Source: Amphibalanus amphitrite (taxonomy: Eukaryota; Arthropoda; Thecostraca; Balanomorpha; Balanidae). Taken from it: a stretch of DNA of 64,000 nucleotides. The stretch is from positions 62,001 to 126,000 of the forward strand of contig NW_024881974.1 of the NCBI RefSeq assembly GCF_019059575.1, read 5' to 3'. Below are positions 22,695 to 34,386 of this stretch, in pieces. Position numbers and translations under genes: made by a program. Below the pieces are notes generated by a model that was not told the DNA's origin, searched no databases, and worked only from the letters and a program-made list of their open reading frames with translations. How positions within the stretch are numbered: position 1 is the stretch's first letter; each line of letters opens with the position of its first letter.

Positions 22695-23598
22695 AGATCC
22701 CTCGCATGTGTAGGGGGGGTTGGATGGACCCCCCCCCATGGTTTTTCGCGAATAACTCGCGTAAAAAGCGGCCGATTGCGACGAAACTTTCAGTACCCTC
22801 ACATTAATCAATTTTACACCTACCCTGAAAATTTCATGACCCTGACCCAAATGACCTTTGACCTGTGACCTCTTTTCCGAGACCATGTTTGGCCGGAATC
22901 GCGATTCTGCGTATGTCGGCTCGCATTAGCCGCGCGTTTGCAAGCTTTTTGTGGTTTCAAACGTTCAAACATGTGATTTGATGTTGCTTCCATGCATTAG
23001 GGTGGGTGTCAAGGTCACCTGAAGGTCAGGTCAGGTCATTGACCTTTGGTGACCTCGGGTGACCTCGGCTCACTTTTTCGAGCTGTACATGTTTCTAGGC
23101 TATAGTTTTTGGAGCTGAATTCGAATTTAGCAACCATTTGAACATTTACGAAGTAGTTGTGGTGCCTTCGTAACATGTTACGAAGCTGTCAGAGGCGGTT
23201 GACACGTACTACGAATACCCGTCACGACGCCTACTGGTTGACCTGACCTGACCTGACCCGACCTGGTCTAAATGCTTAAAGACATCATCCGTGTTCAAAA
23301 CTAACACGATATTCGTGATCAGCACCCCGAAAAACCCCTAAGCAGCCACACTTATCGACTTTCTAACAGGTCCCGATTTTCCCGACTTTGGGTCATTGAC
23401 CTGACCTGGAAGGTCAACCAATGACCTAGGACCTTAGAATTGGGTATCATCGGCTTCCTCTCGTCACGGGCAACACGCTCGTTTTTTCCGCGAAGCTCTA
23501 GCTCGATCAGGGGCCAAACGGCAAGGGGGGGGGGTCCAACCGACCCCCCCCCCCTACACATTAGAAGCTGGCAAACGCCGCACACATGCGAGGGTTAA
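22695..23598. mobile_element. Family 1 TTAA element, left member of a head-to-head pair
   Basis: CCCTCGCATGTGTAGG starts at 22699 beside a mutated target (AGAT), and the right end GCGAGGG plus TTAA is at 23588-23598. G/C palindromes sit inside both ends. The inverted copy beginning at 23615 mirrors it closely over about 900 bp. Confidence 0.8.
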
Positions 23599-23614
23599 CC
23601 CTCGCATGCGAGGG
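23599..23614. repeat. 16-bp palindrome CCCTCGCATGCGAGGG between two TTAA sites
   Basis: Flanked by TTAA at 23595-23598 and 23615-23618, this is two terminal tips joined with nothing between them. It looks like a minimal end-to-end remnant of a family 1 element or an aberrant excision product. Confidence 0.7.
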
Positions 23615-24555
23615 TTAACCCTCGCATGTGTGCGGCGTTTGCCAGCTTCTAATGTGTAGGGGGGGGGTCGGTTGGACCCCCCCTTGCCGTTTGGCCCCTG
23701 ATCGAGCTAGAGCTTTGCGGAAAAAACGAGCGTGTTGCCCGTGACGAGAGGAAGCCGATGATACCCAATTCTAAGGTCCTAGGTCATTGGTTGACCTTCC
23801 AGGTCAGGTCAATGACCCAAAGTCGGGAAAATCGGGACCTGTTAGAAAGTCGATAAGTGTGGCTGCTTAGGGGTTTTTCGGGGTGCTGATCACGAATATC
23901 GTGTTAGTTTTGATCACAGATGATGTCTTGAAGCATTTAGACCAGATCGGGTCAGGTCAGGTCAGGTCAACCAGTGGGCGTCGTGACGGGTATTCGTAGT
24001 ACGTGTCAACCGCATCTGACAGCTTCGTTACATGTTACGAAGGCACCAAAACTACTTCGTAAATGTTCAAATGGTTGCTAAATTCGAATTCAGCTCCAAA
24101 AACCAGCCTAGAAACGGGGAGCATTCATTTTGGCCAGAGTTCATAATGTCCAGGGTACGCGATGCCCAGTGTCAAAATGGCCAGTGCCTTGAATGGGCCA
24201 GAGTTCATAATGTCCAGGGATTGCATGGTCCAAATGTGGCCAACTGGCTGCAGATAGGGTATATTCAAAGAGGCCAGGGTTCATAATGTCCAGGGCACGA
24301 TGTGTCCAGTGTTCAAAATGGCCAGGGTTCATAATGTCCAGGGCACGATGTGTCCAGTATTCGAAATGGCCAGGGTTCATAATGTCCAGGGATTACATAG
24401 TCACTGAAAGTGACGTCATTATGTAAAAAACACGGAATCAGCTCAATGCAAAGCAGTGCAGTGCCGAAGGCAATGCCTTAGGAGAGATTACAGGCAACAG
24501 TAAATCAAATATTTTTAGGTTAAGTGGTTATGTATCTGGCTTCTAAGTGGCTATC

Positions 24556-24614
24556 TAAGTGGCTATGCATCAGGCTTCAGGCCTTCGGCCTGAAGCCTGA
24601 TGCATAGCCACTTA
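24556..24614. repeat. Perfect 28-bp-stem hairpin
   Basis: Positions 24556-24583 are exactly complementary to 24587-24614 across a 3-nt TTC loop. An outer pair (about 24499-24526 with about 24611-24640) shares TAAATCAAATATTTTTAGG and its complement, extending the foldback. Confidence 0.8.
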
Positions 24615-24700
24615 ACCTAAAAATATTTGATTTACTATTGCTTGCAATCTATTCATGCGAGAAACTATTTCCTTATCCCTGGTAGGCAAACATCATTACC

Positions 24701-24805
24701 TTAGGTTAGGTTAGGTTAGGTTAGGTTAGGTTAGGTTAGGTTAGGTTAGGTTAGGTTAGGTTAGGTTAGGTTAGGTTAGGTTAGGTTAGGTTAGGTTAGG
24801 TTAGG
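24701..24805 (+). repeat. Interstitial telomeric repeat (TTAGG)21
   Basis: Twenty-one perfect TTAGG units are followed by degenerate TTTGG TTGGG. TTAGG is the standard arthropod telomere repeat. It sits inside a transposon, so it is interstitial here, not a chromosome end. Confidence 0.95.
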
Positions 24806-25555
24806 TTTGGTTGGGTTGACTATGTAATCCCTGGACACTATGAACTCTGGCCCATTCAAGGCACTGGCCATTTTGAACACTGGACACATCGTGCCCTGGA
24901 CATTATGAACCCTGGCCATTTCGAACACTGGACACATCGTGCCCTGGACATTATGAACCCTGGCCATTTTGAACACTGGACACATCGTGCCCTGGACATT
25001 ATGAACCCTGGCCTCTTTGAATTTACCCTATCTGCAGCCAGTTGGCCACTTTTGGACCATGTAATCCCTGGACAATGTGAACACTGGCCAATTCAAGGCA
25101 CTGGCCAATTCGAGCACTGGACACATTGTGCCCTGGACATTATGAACCCTGGCCTAAATAATACGCACCCCCTAGAAACATGTAAAACTCGAAAAAGTGA
25201 ACCGAGGTCACCCGAGGTCACCAAAGGTCAATGACCTGACCTGACCTTCAGGTGACCTTGACACCCACCCTAATGCATGGGAGCAGCATCAAATCACATG
25301 TTTGAACGTTTGAAACCACGAAAAGCTTGCAAACGCGCGGCTAATGCGAGCCGACATACGCGGGAAAGAGTTCACAGCCACAGGTCAAAGGTCATTTGGG
25401 TCAGGGTCATGAAATTTTCAGGGTAGGTGTAAAATTGATCAATGCGAGGGTACTGAAATTTTCGTCGCGATCGGCCGCTTTTTACGCGAGTTATTCGCGA
25501 AAAACCATGGGGGGGTCCATCCGACCCCCCCCCCCCCTACACATGCGAGGGTTAA

Positions 25556-25833
25556 AGTACCCACTCAAACAAGTGCAGCTTCTGGGTGTGCGCAATGTGG
25601 CAGTGTGTCACAAGTCCTTTGCACGTTGTCAGCGACTGTAGCTTTTGAATACTCAGGCATGGCAACGGCGCTGTCCTCAGACTAATGGGTGATTGCCATT
25701 CCATTGTCTGTTTTTCATGACGTTTTTGCCTGTTGGTCTCTAATAAACAGAAAACTATTGACGAGCACGTTGCTTGGTGTCATAAGCAAAAGCCGATGTC
25801 GTACCGAAATCATCGGCAGACTGTAGTGTGACG
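25556..25833. other. No recognised feature
   Basis: Short spacer between the family 1 element and the TA element. Confidence 0.5.
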
Positions 25834-27657
25834 TAGGGGAGAGAGGTCATATTGCGCCACCTTAGGGATATCGGCCTATTGCGGCTAAAGTTGACCAGCT
25901 GTCATGCTTGATGATATCTCAAATTGTACCTCAGTTATTTTGGCATCAAATTACAACTCCTAATTTGTATCACACCCATAAAAATTAACAAGAGAAAAGT
26001 TTTCCGACACACCTGCAAAGGGCGCATTTACGGACTACCCCATCAAAAAGCGCCCATGCCTCTCATGTAAAAGCGCCCTATTAAAAACAACGGTTTGCCA
26101 CCTAACTAAGTAGCCTATTTGAACGTGTCAGCCCATTAACCATTTATGCTGTGAAGGCTAAGGTAATGGTAAGGTGAGCGCTCTAATAATCAAAGTGTTC
26201 AATGAAATGTGTCCCAACCACCAGATGCTGTTTCTCTGGGTTGAAGAATAGGGCGCAAATAGGGTGGGCGCAATTACGAATGGAACACATTTTTCATGAG
26301 CTTCAAATATGGCGAGGACAGCGAACCCACGGTGGTGATAAACTTTCAAAACTACCATTAAACGAGCAATTAACAATGATTATTAGTTGAATCACTATCT
26401 CTAAGATAAACCATGACACTAGCAAAAGTCGAAATAGACTGTTTCGCGTAAGAAAATAGAGGAAATCACAAAAAAAGGGTCTGCGAGAAAGCTGAGACAC
26501 CTCACCTGCCCCCGTGGACCGGAATAAGAGCGAGTTATTGGTGGTGAAGTAAATGCACACATTCGAGCATTCATTCGAATCGAATTTTGGACAGGAGGAA
26601 GGTGTGGCGCATTTAACCCGCGCACCGACGGGGGTCTGCGCCAACTTCGCACCGACGGGGGGGGGGGGGCGGATGACCGCCCCCCCCCTGAGATCTCGAG
26701 AACGAAGCAAGATAGCGACAAGCGGTAAACGGCATCGGATACGCACGGTCAAGATCTACAATTTTTACAAAGGTCATTTTCAGGTCAGGTCAAAGATGAC
26801 GTCACAGGGGTCGAAAAAGTCAAAATGGCGGCGCTAGATATGGAGAGAGTTTTTCTCGAATAACTTTCGAATTAGTCAAGATAGGAACAAACTAAGTGCA
26901 TCATCGTGATCCTCTCGTCAATCCGCATCGACTGATATATATATGTTGACCTCGAAAGGTCAAGGTCAAAGGTTGACCTCAGGTCACGTGACCTCGAGGT
27001 CATCATGTATATCATTCGATGCGTCTTGACGAGCTGAACACAATGAGACCATCCACGCGTCTGTATCTTGTTCCTGTACGGAGTTATTGGCCAAAAACCT
27101 TTGGTGACCTTTGATGACGTCACATGACCTCACAGCTGCCCAACAGCAAAACAGACCTGAAGGTAGTGAAGGTTGATCGTATATGATGTCATGTATGGTA
27201 TATGGGGCCATTCCGACCCGTTTTAGTGGTAAAAACAGGGAGTTGATTTTTCCCCCATTGACTTATAATGGGGAGGTCGCGAAATTGACCTGACCTTAGG
27301 TCACCGATATCAAAATTCCGAGATATACAAATTGTAGCTACTAATGACCTAATAACATCCTGCGACTTTCAAAGGCCTCCGACATCTACTGTAGCTCTGG
27401 CACGGTGACAAAGTTGCAAAAAAGTGACTTGAGGTTGGGTCATTCAAAGTGACCTGGTGACCTGACCTTGAAAGGTAGGAGGTTCAAACTTGCACACCAT
27501 GTGTAAAATTGATGAGGGGATAGTCATACCAAATTTCGCGGCGCTACGCGCCGCGGTTTTCCCGCTATTCGCGAAAAACCTCAGGGGGCGGCGGATATCC
27601 GCCCCCCCCGTCGGTGCGCGGGTTAAGAACATGGCGCAATATGACCTCTCTCCCCTA
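25834..27657. mobile_element. TA-flanked element, copy 1, hosting a family 1 insertion
   Basis: TA is followed by GGGGAGAGAGGTCATATTGC and mirrored by GCAATATGACCTCTCTCCCC plus TA at 27656-27657. Inside are GGGCGCAAA/TTTGCGCCC-type strings. Copy 2 (36905-37756) is its inverted relative without the inner insertion. No transposase frame is present. Confidence 0.8.
26613..27626. mobile_element. Family 1 TTAA element nested in the TA element
   Basis: TTAA plus CCCGCGCACCGACGG (26613 onward) and CCGTCGGTGCGCGGG plus TTAA (27623-27626) are perfect inverted ends, each followed by a G/C tract. The related TA element at 36905 has a single TTAA at the same point (GTTCTTAAATGCG), an empty site that fixes the borders. 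TGACGTCA lies near 26806 and 27114. Confidence 0.92.
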
Positions 27658-27659
27658 TA

Positions 27660-27866
27660 GGTACCGTCTCCTATAGCACCAAAATTGATTTTTTATTTTG
27701 TTCTGATATATAAACCGTTTTGCCCAGGTACTTCTAATTCTGCAACATAACATGTCATATTATTGCACTAAATCTGGAAAACTTGAACGATATAGGTCAT
27801 AAAGTTAGGAAACGGGAGATGTTCAAAACCGTGGCACTATTTTTGAAACACCCTGTAAATACACTG
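27660..27866 (-). repeat. Dispersed repeat, copy 2
   Basis: Reverse-complement relative of 22398-22605, ending in GAAACACCCTGTAAAT. It lies between the TA element and the next family 1 element. Confidence 0.55.
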
Positions 27867-27867
27867 A

Positions 27868-29062
27868 GACACCCGCGCATGACGGGGGGGGGGGGCTCTA
27901 CAGAGCCCCCCTCCCGTTTTTCGGCAATATCGTCTAAATCGTTAGACGGATCAACACGAAACTTGCGGTACCTTCAGCAACATCATTTTAACACCTTGTG
28001 TTAAAATTTCAACTTTTTAGCTACCATAGTTTGGCCGGAAATGACGTCAGAGTGACGTCATGTCGGCCGTTTTTTGATGCAAAATATTGAATTACGGCAA
28101 ACGCTCTCAAGAGCTTAGTTTGAGAGCTAGATCCAATTTCTTTGCATAAATGGACTACAAATACACGTAGCTATCAATCTACTATCTCGAATTTTCAAAA
28201 TTTTGAAAATTTTGAAAAATATGCTTTACATTTACTCAAAAATATATTCTGATTTTTCAGAAAGTTTTTTATTTTTTTCGCAAAAACCGGAATATATGTG
28301 ATAGAAAAACACACTGCTGAACTACTCCAGAAAGTTTTAGCCCAATATCTTCAAAAATAGCCAAGTTTTTGCATTGTTGTCAAAATTGTACAATTATATA
28401 TGTTTCAAAACCATTATTCGGTACGTTTTTGACATCGAACAGCAATACCCCTAAATGGCACCATCGTGTTCCTGAGCTCAAACTGCATCTGATAGGCACC
28501 TTTTTTGTTGAAAAATTTAATTTCAAAATTTGACCTTTTCTGACCTGAAAGTGGCCTGACCTCCGGTAAATTCAGCTGAAAAATGACCTCAAATGACGCA
28601 GACGACATTATTCTCGAAATCTACGAGTAAAATGGACCATAAAGCATGCGTCACGTGACCGATACATGATATACAACTTTCGTGACCTAGGATGACCTGC
28701 CCTTGACCTGAAAAATTCGAAGTAAAAGTTCGGTAACCTCGGGGTATCTAAGGCACATATCAAGGAGTGCGTAAACCGAAAATGAGCCTGATCGGACTTG
28801 TCAGCCGACGGCCTGAGCCTAAATTGTAAACAAGCAAAAATGCCGATAATTTTTACTTTGACCTGACCTGTGACGTCATCAGTGACCTCGAGGTAAATGA
28901 AAATAGGTTTCGTTCGACAGTTTTTCCAGGGCTATCAGACGCCGTTTAAATATTGACGATCGGCCTAGTAGTTTCGTAGATGGGGGGGGGGGGCTCTGGA
29001 CTCTGGAGAGTCCCCCCCCGTCACTCGCGTTATGGAAAATACCCCAGTCATGCGCTGGTTAA
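27868..29062. mobile_element. Family 1 TTAA element (CCCGCGCATGAC ends)
   Basis: The left end CCCGCGCATGAC starts at 27872 beside a mutated target (GACA). The right end GTCATGCGCTGG precedes TTAA at 29059-29062. A G-tract/C-tract palindrome is present at both ends. TGACGTCA occurs as a pair near 28042 and 28052 and singly near 28870. Body sequence is shared with 16863-18074 in reverse. Confidence 0.78.
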
Positions 29063-29574
29063 CCTGCAAGATAGGCGCATTTAGATATGCATTACGAATG
29101 CGAGCCTTCCACCTCGAAGAGGTGTGGAATGGAAGCTAAGGCCTATGGTGGTCACACCAAATGAGACGGTTTATCGTGAACTAATGTATAGTAGAAATGA
29201 AACGGTCTTTTTCTTACCTCCACAAGTCCACATGATGTACTGCGTTAAAGAATGTTTGTTTCAGTCTTCGACTTCTTTGACCGCCTTATTGTAAGTGTAC
29301 AGGTCTCGCGGGTTTTAGCGGTAGGTTTTGCACCTAGAAAACTTAGAGTACTTCAGGCTATATCTTCGTCGTCTTAAGCTTTTAAGCGTTGAAGATGCGA
29401 TCGACTTGTTGGGTAACAAGCCGGCCATGACCATGTAAAATGGGTTCATCGTAGATCGATTAGTTTCTGAGATATAACCGGAAATGTAAAAGTGCAAAAC
29501 CTACTGCTTAATCTCGCGAGACCTGTACATACACATACACTGGTTTAGTAACAAATAGACCCACTTAGTGAGCA
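29063..29574. other. No recognised gene
   Basis: Contains TCTCGCGAGACCTGTACAT-like and GTACAGGTCTCGCGGG inverted strings (about 29297-29530), so it may be a small unlisted foldback repeat. No coding evidence. Confidence 0.4.
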
Positions 29575-30775
29575 CTAACCTTCCAGGCGGTGAGAGGGGG
29601 GGGGGCATTTTTTTGCCCCCCCCCCTTTAGTTTTTTCGATATATCTCCAGAACCGCTGCGCCGATCGTCACCAAACTTCCATTACCCTCCCGTGAATAGC
29701 CATTGCACATTGTGACCAAAAATGTATCCAAAGGCTATGATAGGTTGGCCGCTAATGACGTCAGAGTGACGTCATTTTTGCCATTTTCGACCCAAAAAAG
29801 GTTTCGCGGGAAGAGCTGTCAGGCCTACAGCTTTAGAGATACAGAAAAATGTTTCAGACATAAGAGGTGTAGAATTAGCAGGGCTACAAAACTGCCATCT
29901 CGGATTTTTGAAATTTTTGGTTTTTGACCCCAAAAATCAAAAAAAAGATTTTTTGAATATAATAGCTGAAAAATCCAAAAAGTTTTTTGAATTTCGAAAA
30001 AACCGGAATATATGTGATAGTCCCTACCACATTCTATCTACATACCAAATTTGAGATCGATACCTCTTTTTTTGGCCAAGTTATAGCGAAAAAAACTGTT
30101 CAAAATTGATGACGTCAAATTTTCAAACTCAATTTTTAGCAATTCTAGACCTCATAGCGCAAAACAAAGACCACCATTAGACTCCCCGTGACGAGCTGCA
30201 TCGAATCAATACCCATTTTATGCAAAACTAACAACTTTTAAATTTGACCTTTTTTACCTGACCTTGACCTGACCTCCACCAGAAAGTGACCTAAACCGTA
30301 CCTGATGGTCTTATAAGCAACACCATTGAGTTGGAAATGAAAAAATTGGCCATAAAACATGCATCGCACAACACCAGTAAAGTTGGGTTCATGTGGTGAC
30401 CCTTGGTGACCTTTGGTGACCTGACCTGTGACCTGACCTGGTATGACCAGTGACCTCTAATAGCAACATATGTACTAGACAACTGACGCCCTATCGCTGA
30501 TTTTCGACAAAATGCGTTTTACTCGGTGTTTTAGGGCTTACCCTATATGACCCGTGAACGGTGAAACATTTTATCTTTGACATGACCTGTGACGTCATCG
30601 GTGACCCCGAGGTCAATGAAATTTGGTTTCCTTCGACAAATTTGACAGGGCTATCGAACGCGTTTGAATTTTCCGGATCCGTCTAGTAGTTTCGGAGATA
30701 CGGGGGGGGGGGGCAAAAAAATGCCCCTCCCCACGCACGGAAGGTGGCCGGGAGGCCCACCGCCTGCCGGGTTAA
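29575..30775. mobile_element. Family 1 TTAA element (left target mutated)
   Basis: The left end CTAA-CCTTCCAGGCGGTGAG pairs with the right end CACCGCCTGCCGGG plus TTAA (30772-30775). Both have G/C-tract palindromes. TGACGTCA lies near 29757, 29767, 30110 and 30592, with several TGACCTGACC clusters at 30240-30450. Confidence 0.75.
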
Positions 30776-31974
30776 AGCTCATAACGACTCTAGCAATATT
30801 TTACACATAATGCACACATATTTGCCAGTTATTGCATGATGCAAGCAGAAAAATGATGCGATCTAACCATCAGATTTGAAAGAAAAAATCATCTACTCAA
30901 AGAAAGCGATGTTCACAACTGTGTTTGAAAACTGAATCAGTTCTGTTTCGGAAAGCCGTAACCACTCAGGTTCAGTTGGTTCGGTTGTGATTGGCCATTA
31001 TCGGATGCAGATTGGTATTTGGTAGTGTCGGTTCGTCATTTATAAGTTGCGCTGTCCGTTTTCTGATATTACTCTAGCAAGCAATATGAACGAAATGCAT
31101 TTCTTAAAAAAGAATGCATGTCATGAAAAACTTTGCAGCTACTAACATATGTAGGTAATAAACCTACGTGAGACTTGTGCCGCCAAATCCCTCATGCGAA
31201 CACATTATTTGATTACACGCTACCTGTTGACAACAAACAGAAACCAGGCAGTCCGGCGAGGGAAGGTCGCCATGTCACCGCTAGCCGTTCCCGTTTGCCT
31301 TTTTGGTCGGTAACTGTCGGTACCTCCACTCCCTGGTGGGCCCGGCGGCAACCAGGAAATGTTGACAAACATGCGGGGCAGCGCACCAACAGCGGGGCCG
31401 TCTAAACCGTACCGGTTCACAGTTCTGAGAGCTTACACACTCGAACGCCGGGCTAGAGTCGTCAGGAACACCAGTCTTTGGCATTGTAGCAGACGCCGAT
31501 TACCAAACGGCGCTGACTCACGGGGCGAGCCTGTTTTCCGTTAGTTCCTTCTTATGATGCAACGGTGTGAGTTGATGGGCTTTGCTCAGATTACTGATTA
31601 AATCGGTTGGCGAGCAGCTGGTTCGGTTTAACTCTGTGGCGGCGCCTCTGTGCCTAACGTGCTCACGGAAACGTGCTCATAATCAGCGGTTGACCCGCCG
31701 AGGCTCCCTGAAATATACCTAATAGGATTTCGGTCTTATCACAGCGCCAGCAGCTGTTGGGGAACATCTGTTGGCACGGAGCGTTTGGACTACCGTGCAC
31801 GCCCCCAATGACGGTGAAATGCCGCGGGAAAAGGCACCTAAGTGGCTGCGATTACATAAACTAATGAGACGGCCCATCGCCTCCATAGCATGAACGTGCA
31901 TTTGTCGTGTAATTGAGCATTTACTGGTCTGCTAAACAGTTGTACCTGCCTTATTACGTTAGCAAACTCTGCCA
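30776..31974. other. No recognised gene; CpG-rich patch near 31240-31560
   Basis: Short frames on both strands in the CpG-rich patch show no family resemblance. No repeat ends were seen. Confidence 0.4.
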
Positions 31975-32440
31975 TTAACCCTCGCTGTTGTAGGAAAGAT
32001 GCTGTTTTATACCGTCAGTTTAGTTATGTTACGAATATCTAACAAAATAACTACTACCTACACATTAAAATACCTGCATACGTAATCATAGATGTTAGGT
32101 TTAAGCTCTCGGTCACCTAATGGCATTCCACCGGGTAAAGCTTTGTGGCCCGATATCAAGAAAGATGTAAATGCTTGCCCTAGCTGCTTAAGCTTAACTA
32201 TTCATGCTTTGAAACTTTTAGGGATTGATGAAAGTGAAAGTTTTATAAAAAGCGTACCTACCTCAAATTGTTGTTAGGCATGACCTAGGTCCATCCAAAT
32301 TGACATAGGGTCAATTTTGCGACTTTTCCATCATCGTTAAAACAATGGAAAAAATGGAACTGTGCCTTTTTCCTATGAAAGTCATTCAAAACACGGAAAG
32401 GCATCGTTATATAACTTCGTTTTGAAGATAAAATTGGTAC
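31975..32440. mobile_element. Probable decayed family 1 TTAA element
   Basis: TTAA plus CCCTCGCTG at 31975 looks like a family 1 end. At 32280-32360 the string TGACCTAGGTCCA and the CAATGGAAAAAATGG segment resemble internal parts. The second end and the G/C tracts are missing. Confidence 0.4.
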
Positions 32441-34386
32441 CTAGATGGCATCCGTAACCTCACAATAATCCTTTGAGGTAGTGCGGGGCCATACAGTTGG
32501 CTATTAATATTTCCCAATGACGCTTGATAGTGGCACGGTAAAGCAAAACCAGTTAGCCGAGCTTTGGGAAACAATTAAGCAAACGCGTGGGTGGGTCCTG
32601 GACGTGCAATGACAGACATAGGTACCTAAAAGGTTTTGTGGCAGTGATGCATTTTAGGCTGTAGTTTATCGAAGACATTGTTATAGGTGAATATAGATGC
32701 CGAAAAGATAACGTTCCCTGTGGGCTGAATACACTGCATTAAAACCGCATGACCTTGCTGATTTAACTAAGCTTCCTGCCATACAGGTAACCCCAATGGC
32801 ACATAAAGTGGCTCTTGCTGCACTAACTGCTGGCTGTAGTCACACATTATGCTGTTTCTAGCGCCTGAACGCAGACACTAAACGCAGCTAGCTGTCAATG
32901 ACCTGTGCCACAAACCGTCAGCTGGGCGGTCGAATCGTGACACATTCGTGATGTTAATGGGTCCGCTATCTTCTCCACGATTTCCACCGCCGTTTCTCCT
33001 GCCGATCACGGCCTAGTGAAAGCTGGCGGGTCGGCGCTCGGCACCCGGTCTGCTCGTGCGCCCATGCCCATTCGCGGCCGTCATCGTCTCTCCGCCGTGA
33101 GCGACGGCGCTGTCTCCCTGGCGGGGAGGCAGAGTTGTGTCCATAGAACTACTGCTGTCTCCTCGGCGGGGTGGCAGATTGTCTCTAAGGGAGAAAGCGG
33201 TTGTTTCCATGGGGTGGATATTGTCTCCACCGTGACATGTGGTGCTGTCTCCTCAGCGGCTCAGCTGTCTCCTCAAGCTGTCTCCATAGACAAGTGTTGT
33301 CTCCTCGGCGGAGAGACGCTCTAGCTCTGTGGGGAGTAGGTACCTATTGTTTCAACTTGCTGTTTCTCCTCGATGGGAAGTCGATGTTGTCTTTTCTGTA
33401 GATAGTTGTCTCATCTCTGTGGGAAAGGCCAGTGGCCGACACGGTCTGGCGACTCAGCCGTCTCGGTGACCGACCCTGAGTCAGCGACCCTGAGTCAGTC
33501 GCGTCCGACTCCGTGCGGATCCAGAGGCGCCGCTGCCGGTGTCGGCCGCTCAGTATGCACAGCACAGCCCGCAGTCCACAGAGACGCAGACACTGGTGGC
33601 CGGGGCTGGGGAGAAGAGCAATTACCATCTGAAATCTCACCTGGTCTCTGACAGACTCCGGGCTGTTCGGAATCGACACAGTGCGCCCGCACAGTGACTG
33701 GTGAAAAACTGACCTTAATGAGAGCGCCCGGTGACCTACTGCGATGGGTAGCGCTGATAGCTGTCGCGCACGGTCCCCGCACACTGCGGCCGTGGTGTGT
33801 GTCTGTGTGGTCACGCTCCAGCCGGCGGCCTGCCATGAGACGCTTCGAGTCTGAAACTAGTTTTTGTCACAGGTTACAAGGAAGTGACTGCGGTTCATAG
33901 CGACCCATGAAACATTGACGCGTCCGTCGGATGGTAAACTCGGCGGCAATAGAGTGTTTTGTGTATTGACCCGTGGTCGCAGCGTGGATCACAGCAGTGG
34001 GTGCACCGATCTCTGCCCAGCACACAACCACAGAGCTTTGTATATTGACACTGCTCGCCCCGCACGTGGCGTGCGCTGGCCGTACAACAACGAAAACAAA
34101 CAGTCGCTCGCCAAGGACGGTGGATAAATCGGTGTAAGCGGCGGCCGGCCGACGCTCACACTCTCGGTCTCAAACTCTCGCACACACATGCGGACACGCG
34201 CGGAGAACAAATGAGCGCACGCACGTGGTGGCTGCCGACGCGGTGTAGCTATGCTACCATCCATAGTCGGACGGAAAATAAAATAATGAGGATTCAGTGA
34301 GCGACCCTGTCCAAAATCATATTTTGAACGGTACAATACAAACAACAATCACGGCGCTATGAGGAGTGTGACGTCCGTCGCGGTGC
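32441..34386. other. Region downstream of the PLBD-like gene; no other gene seen
   Basis: A degenerate CTGTCTCCTCGGCGG-type repeat occurs about eight times at 33095-33420. Frames on both strands at 33000-34350 are of low quality. The 3' UTR of the minus-strand gene should lie at the right edge, but no clear poly(A) signal was located. Confidence 0.4.

Larger units (their letters stand above)
24116..25171. mobile_element. hAT-like foldback MITE carrying a telomeric repeat
   Basis: Ends GGGGAGCATTCATTTTGGCC and, inverted, GGGGTGCGTATTATTTAGGC are flanked by the exact 8-bp duplication CTAGAAAC (24108-24115 and 25172-25179), which fits the hAT target pattern nTnnnnAn. Each arm has tandem about-48-bp units with TTCATAATGTCCAGGG or its complement. 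The centre contains a perfect 28-bp hairpin and a (TTAGG)21 array. Open frames rich in NPGHFEHWTHRALD merely read the arm repeats. Confidence 0.75.
23615..25555. mobile_element. Family 1 TTAA element, right member of the pair, split by a hAT-like MITE
   Basis: TTAA plus CCCTCGCATGTGTGCGG begins the copy and ATGCGAGGG plus TTAA (25552-25555) ends it. It is the reverse complement of 22695-23598 once the insertion at 24116-25171 is removed. Both copies contain the GGTCAGGTCA clusters and the TAATGCATG-flanked segment. Confidence 0.8.

Noticed and set aside
24701-24805. A chromosome end
   Set aside because: The TTAGG array is only about 105 bp and flanked on both sides by transposon sequence with a matching target duplication.
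24141-25234. NPGHFEHWTHRALD-repeat proteins on both strands
   Set aside because: They read the tandem arms of a foldback MITE.
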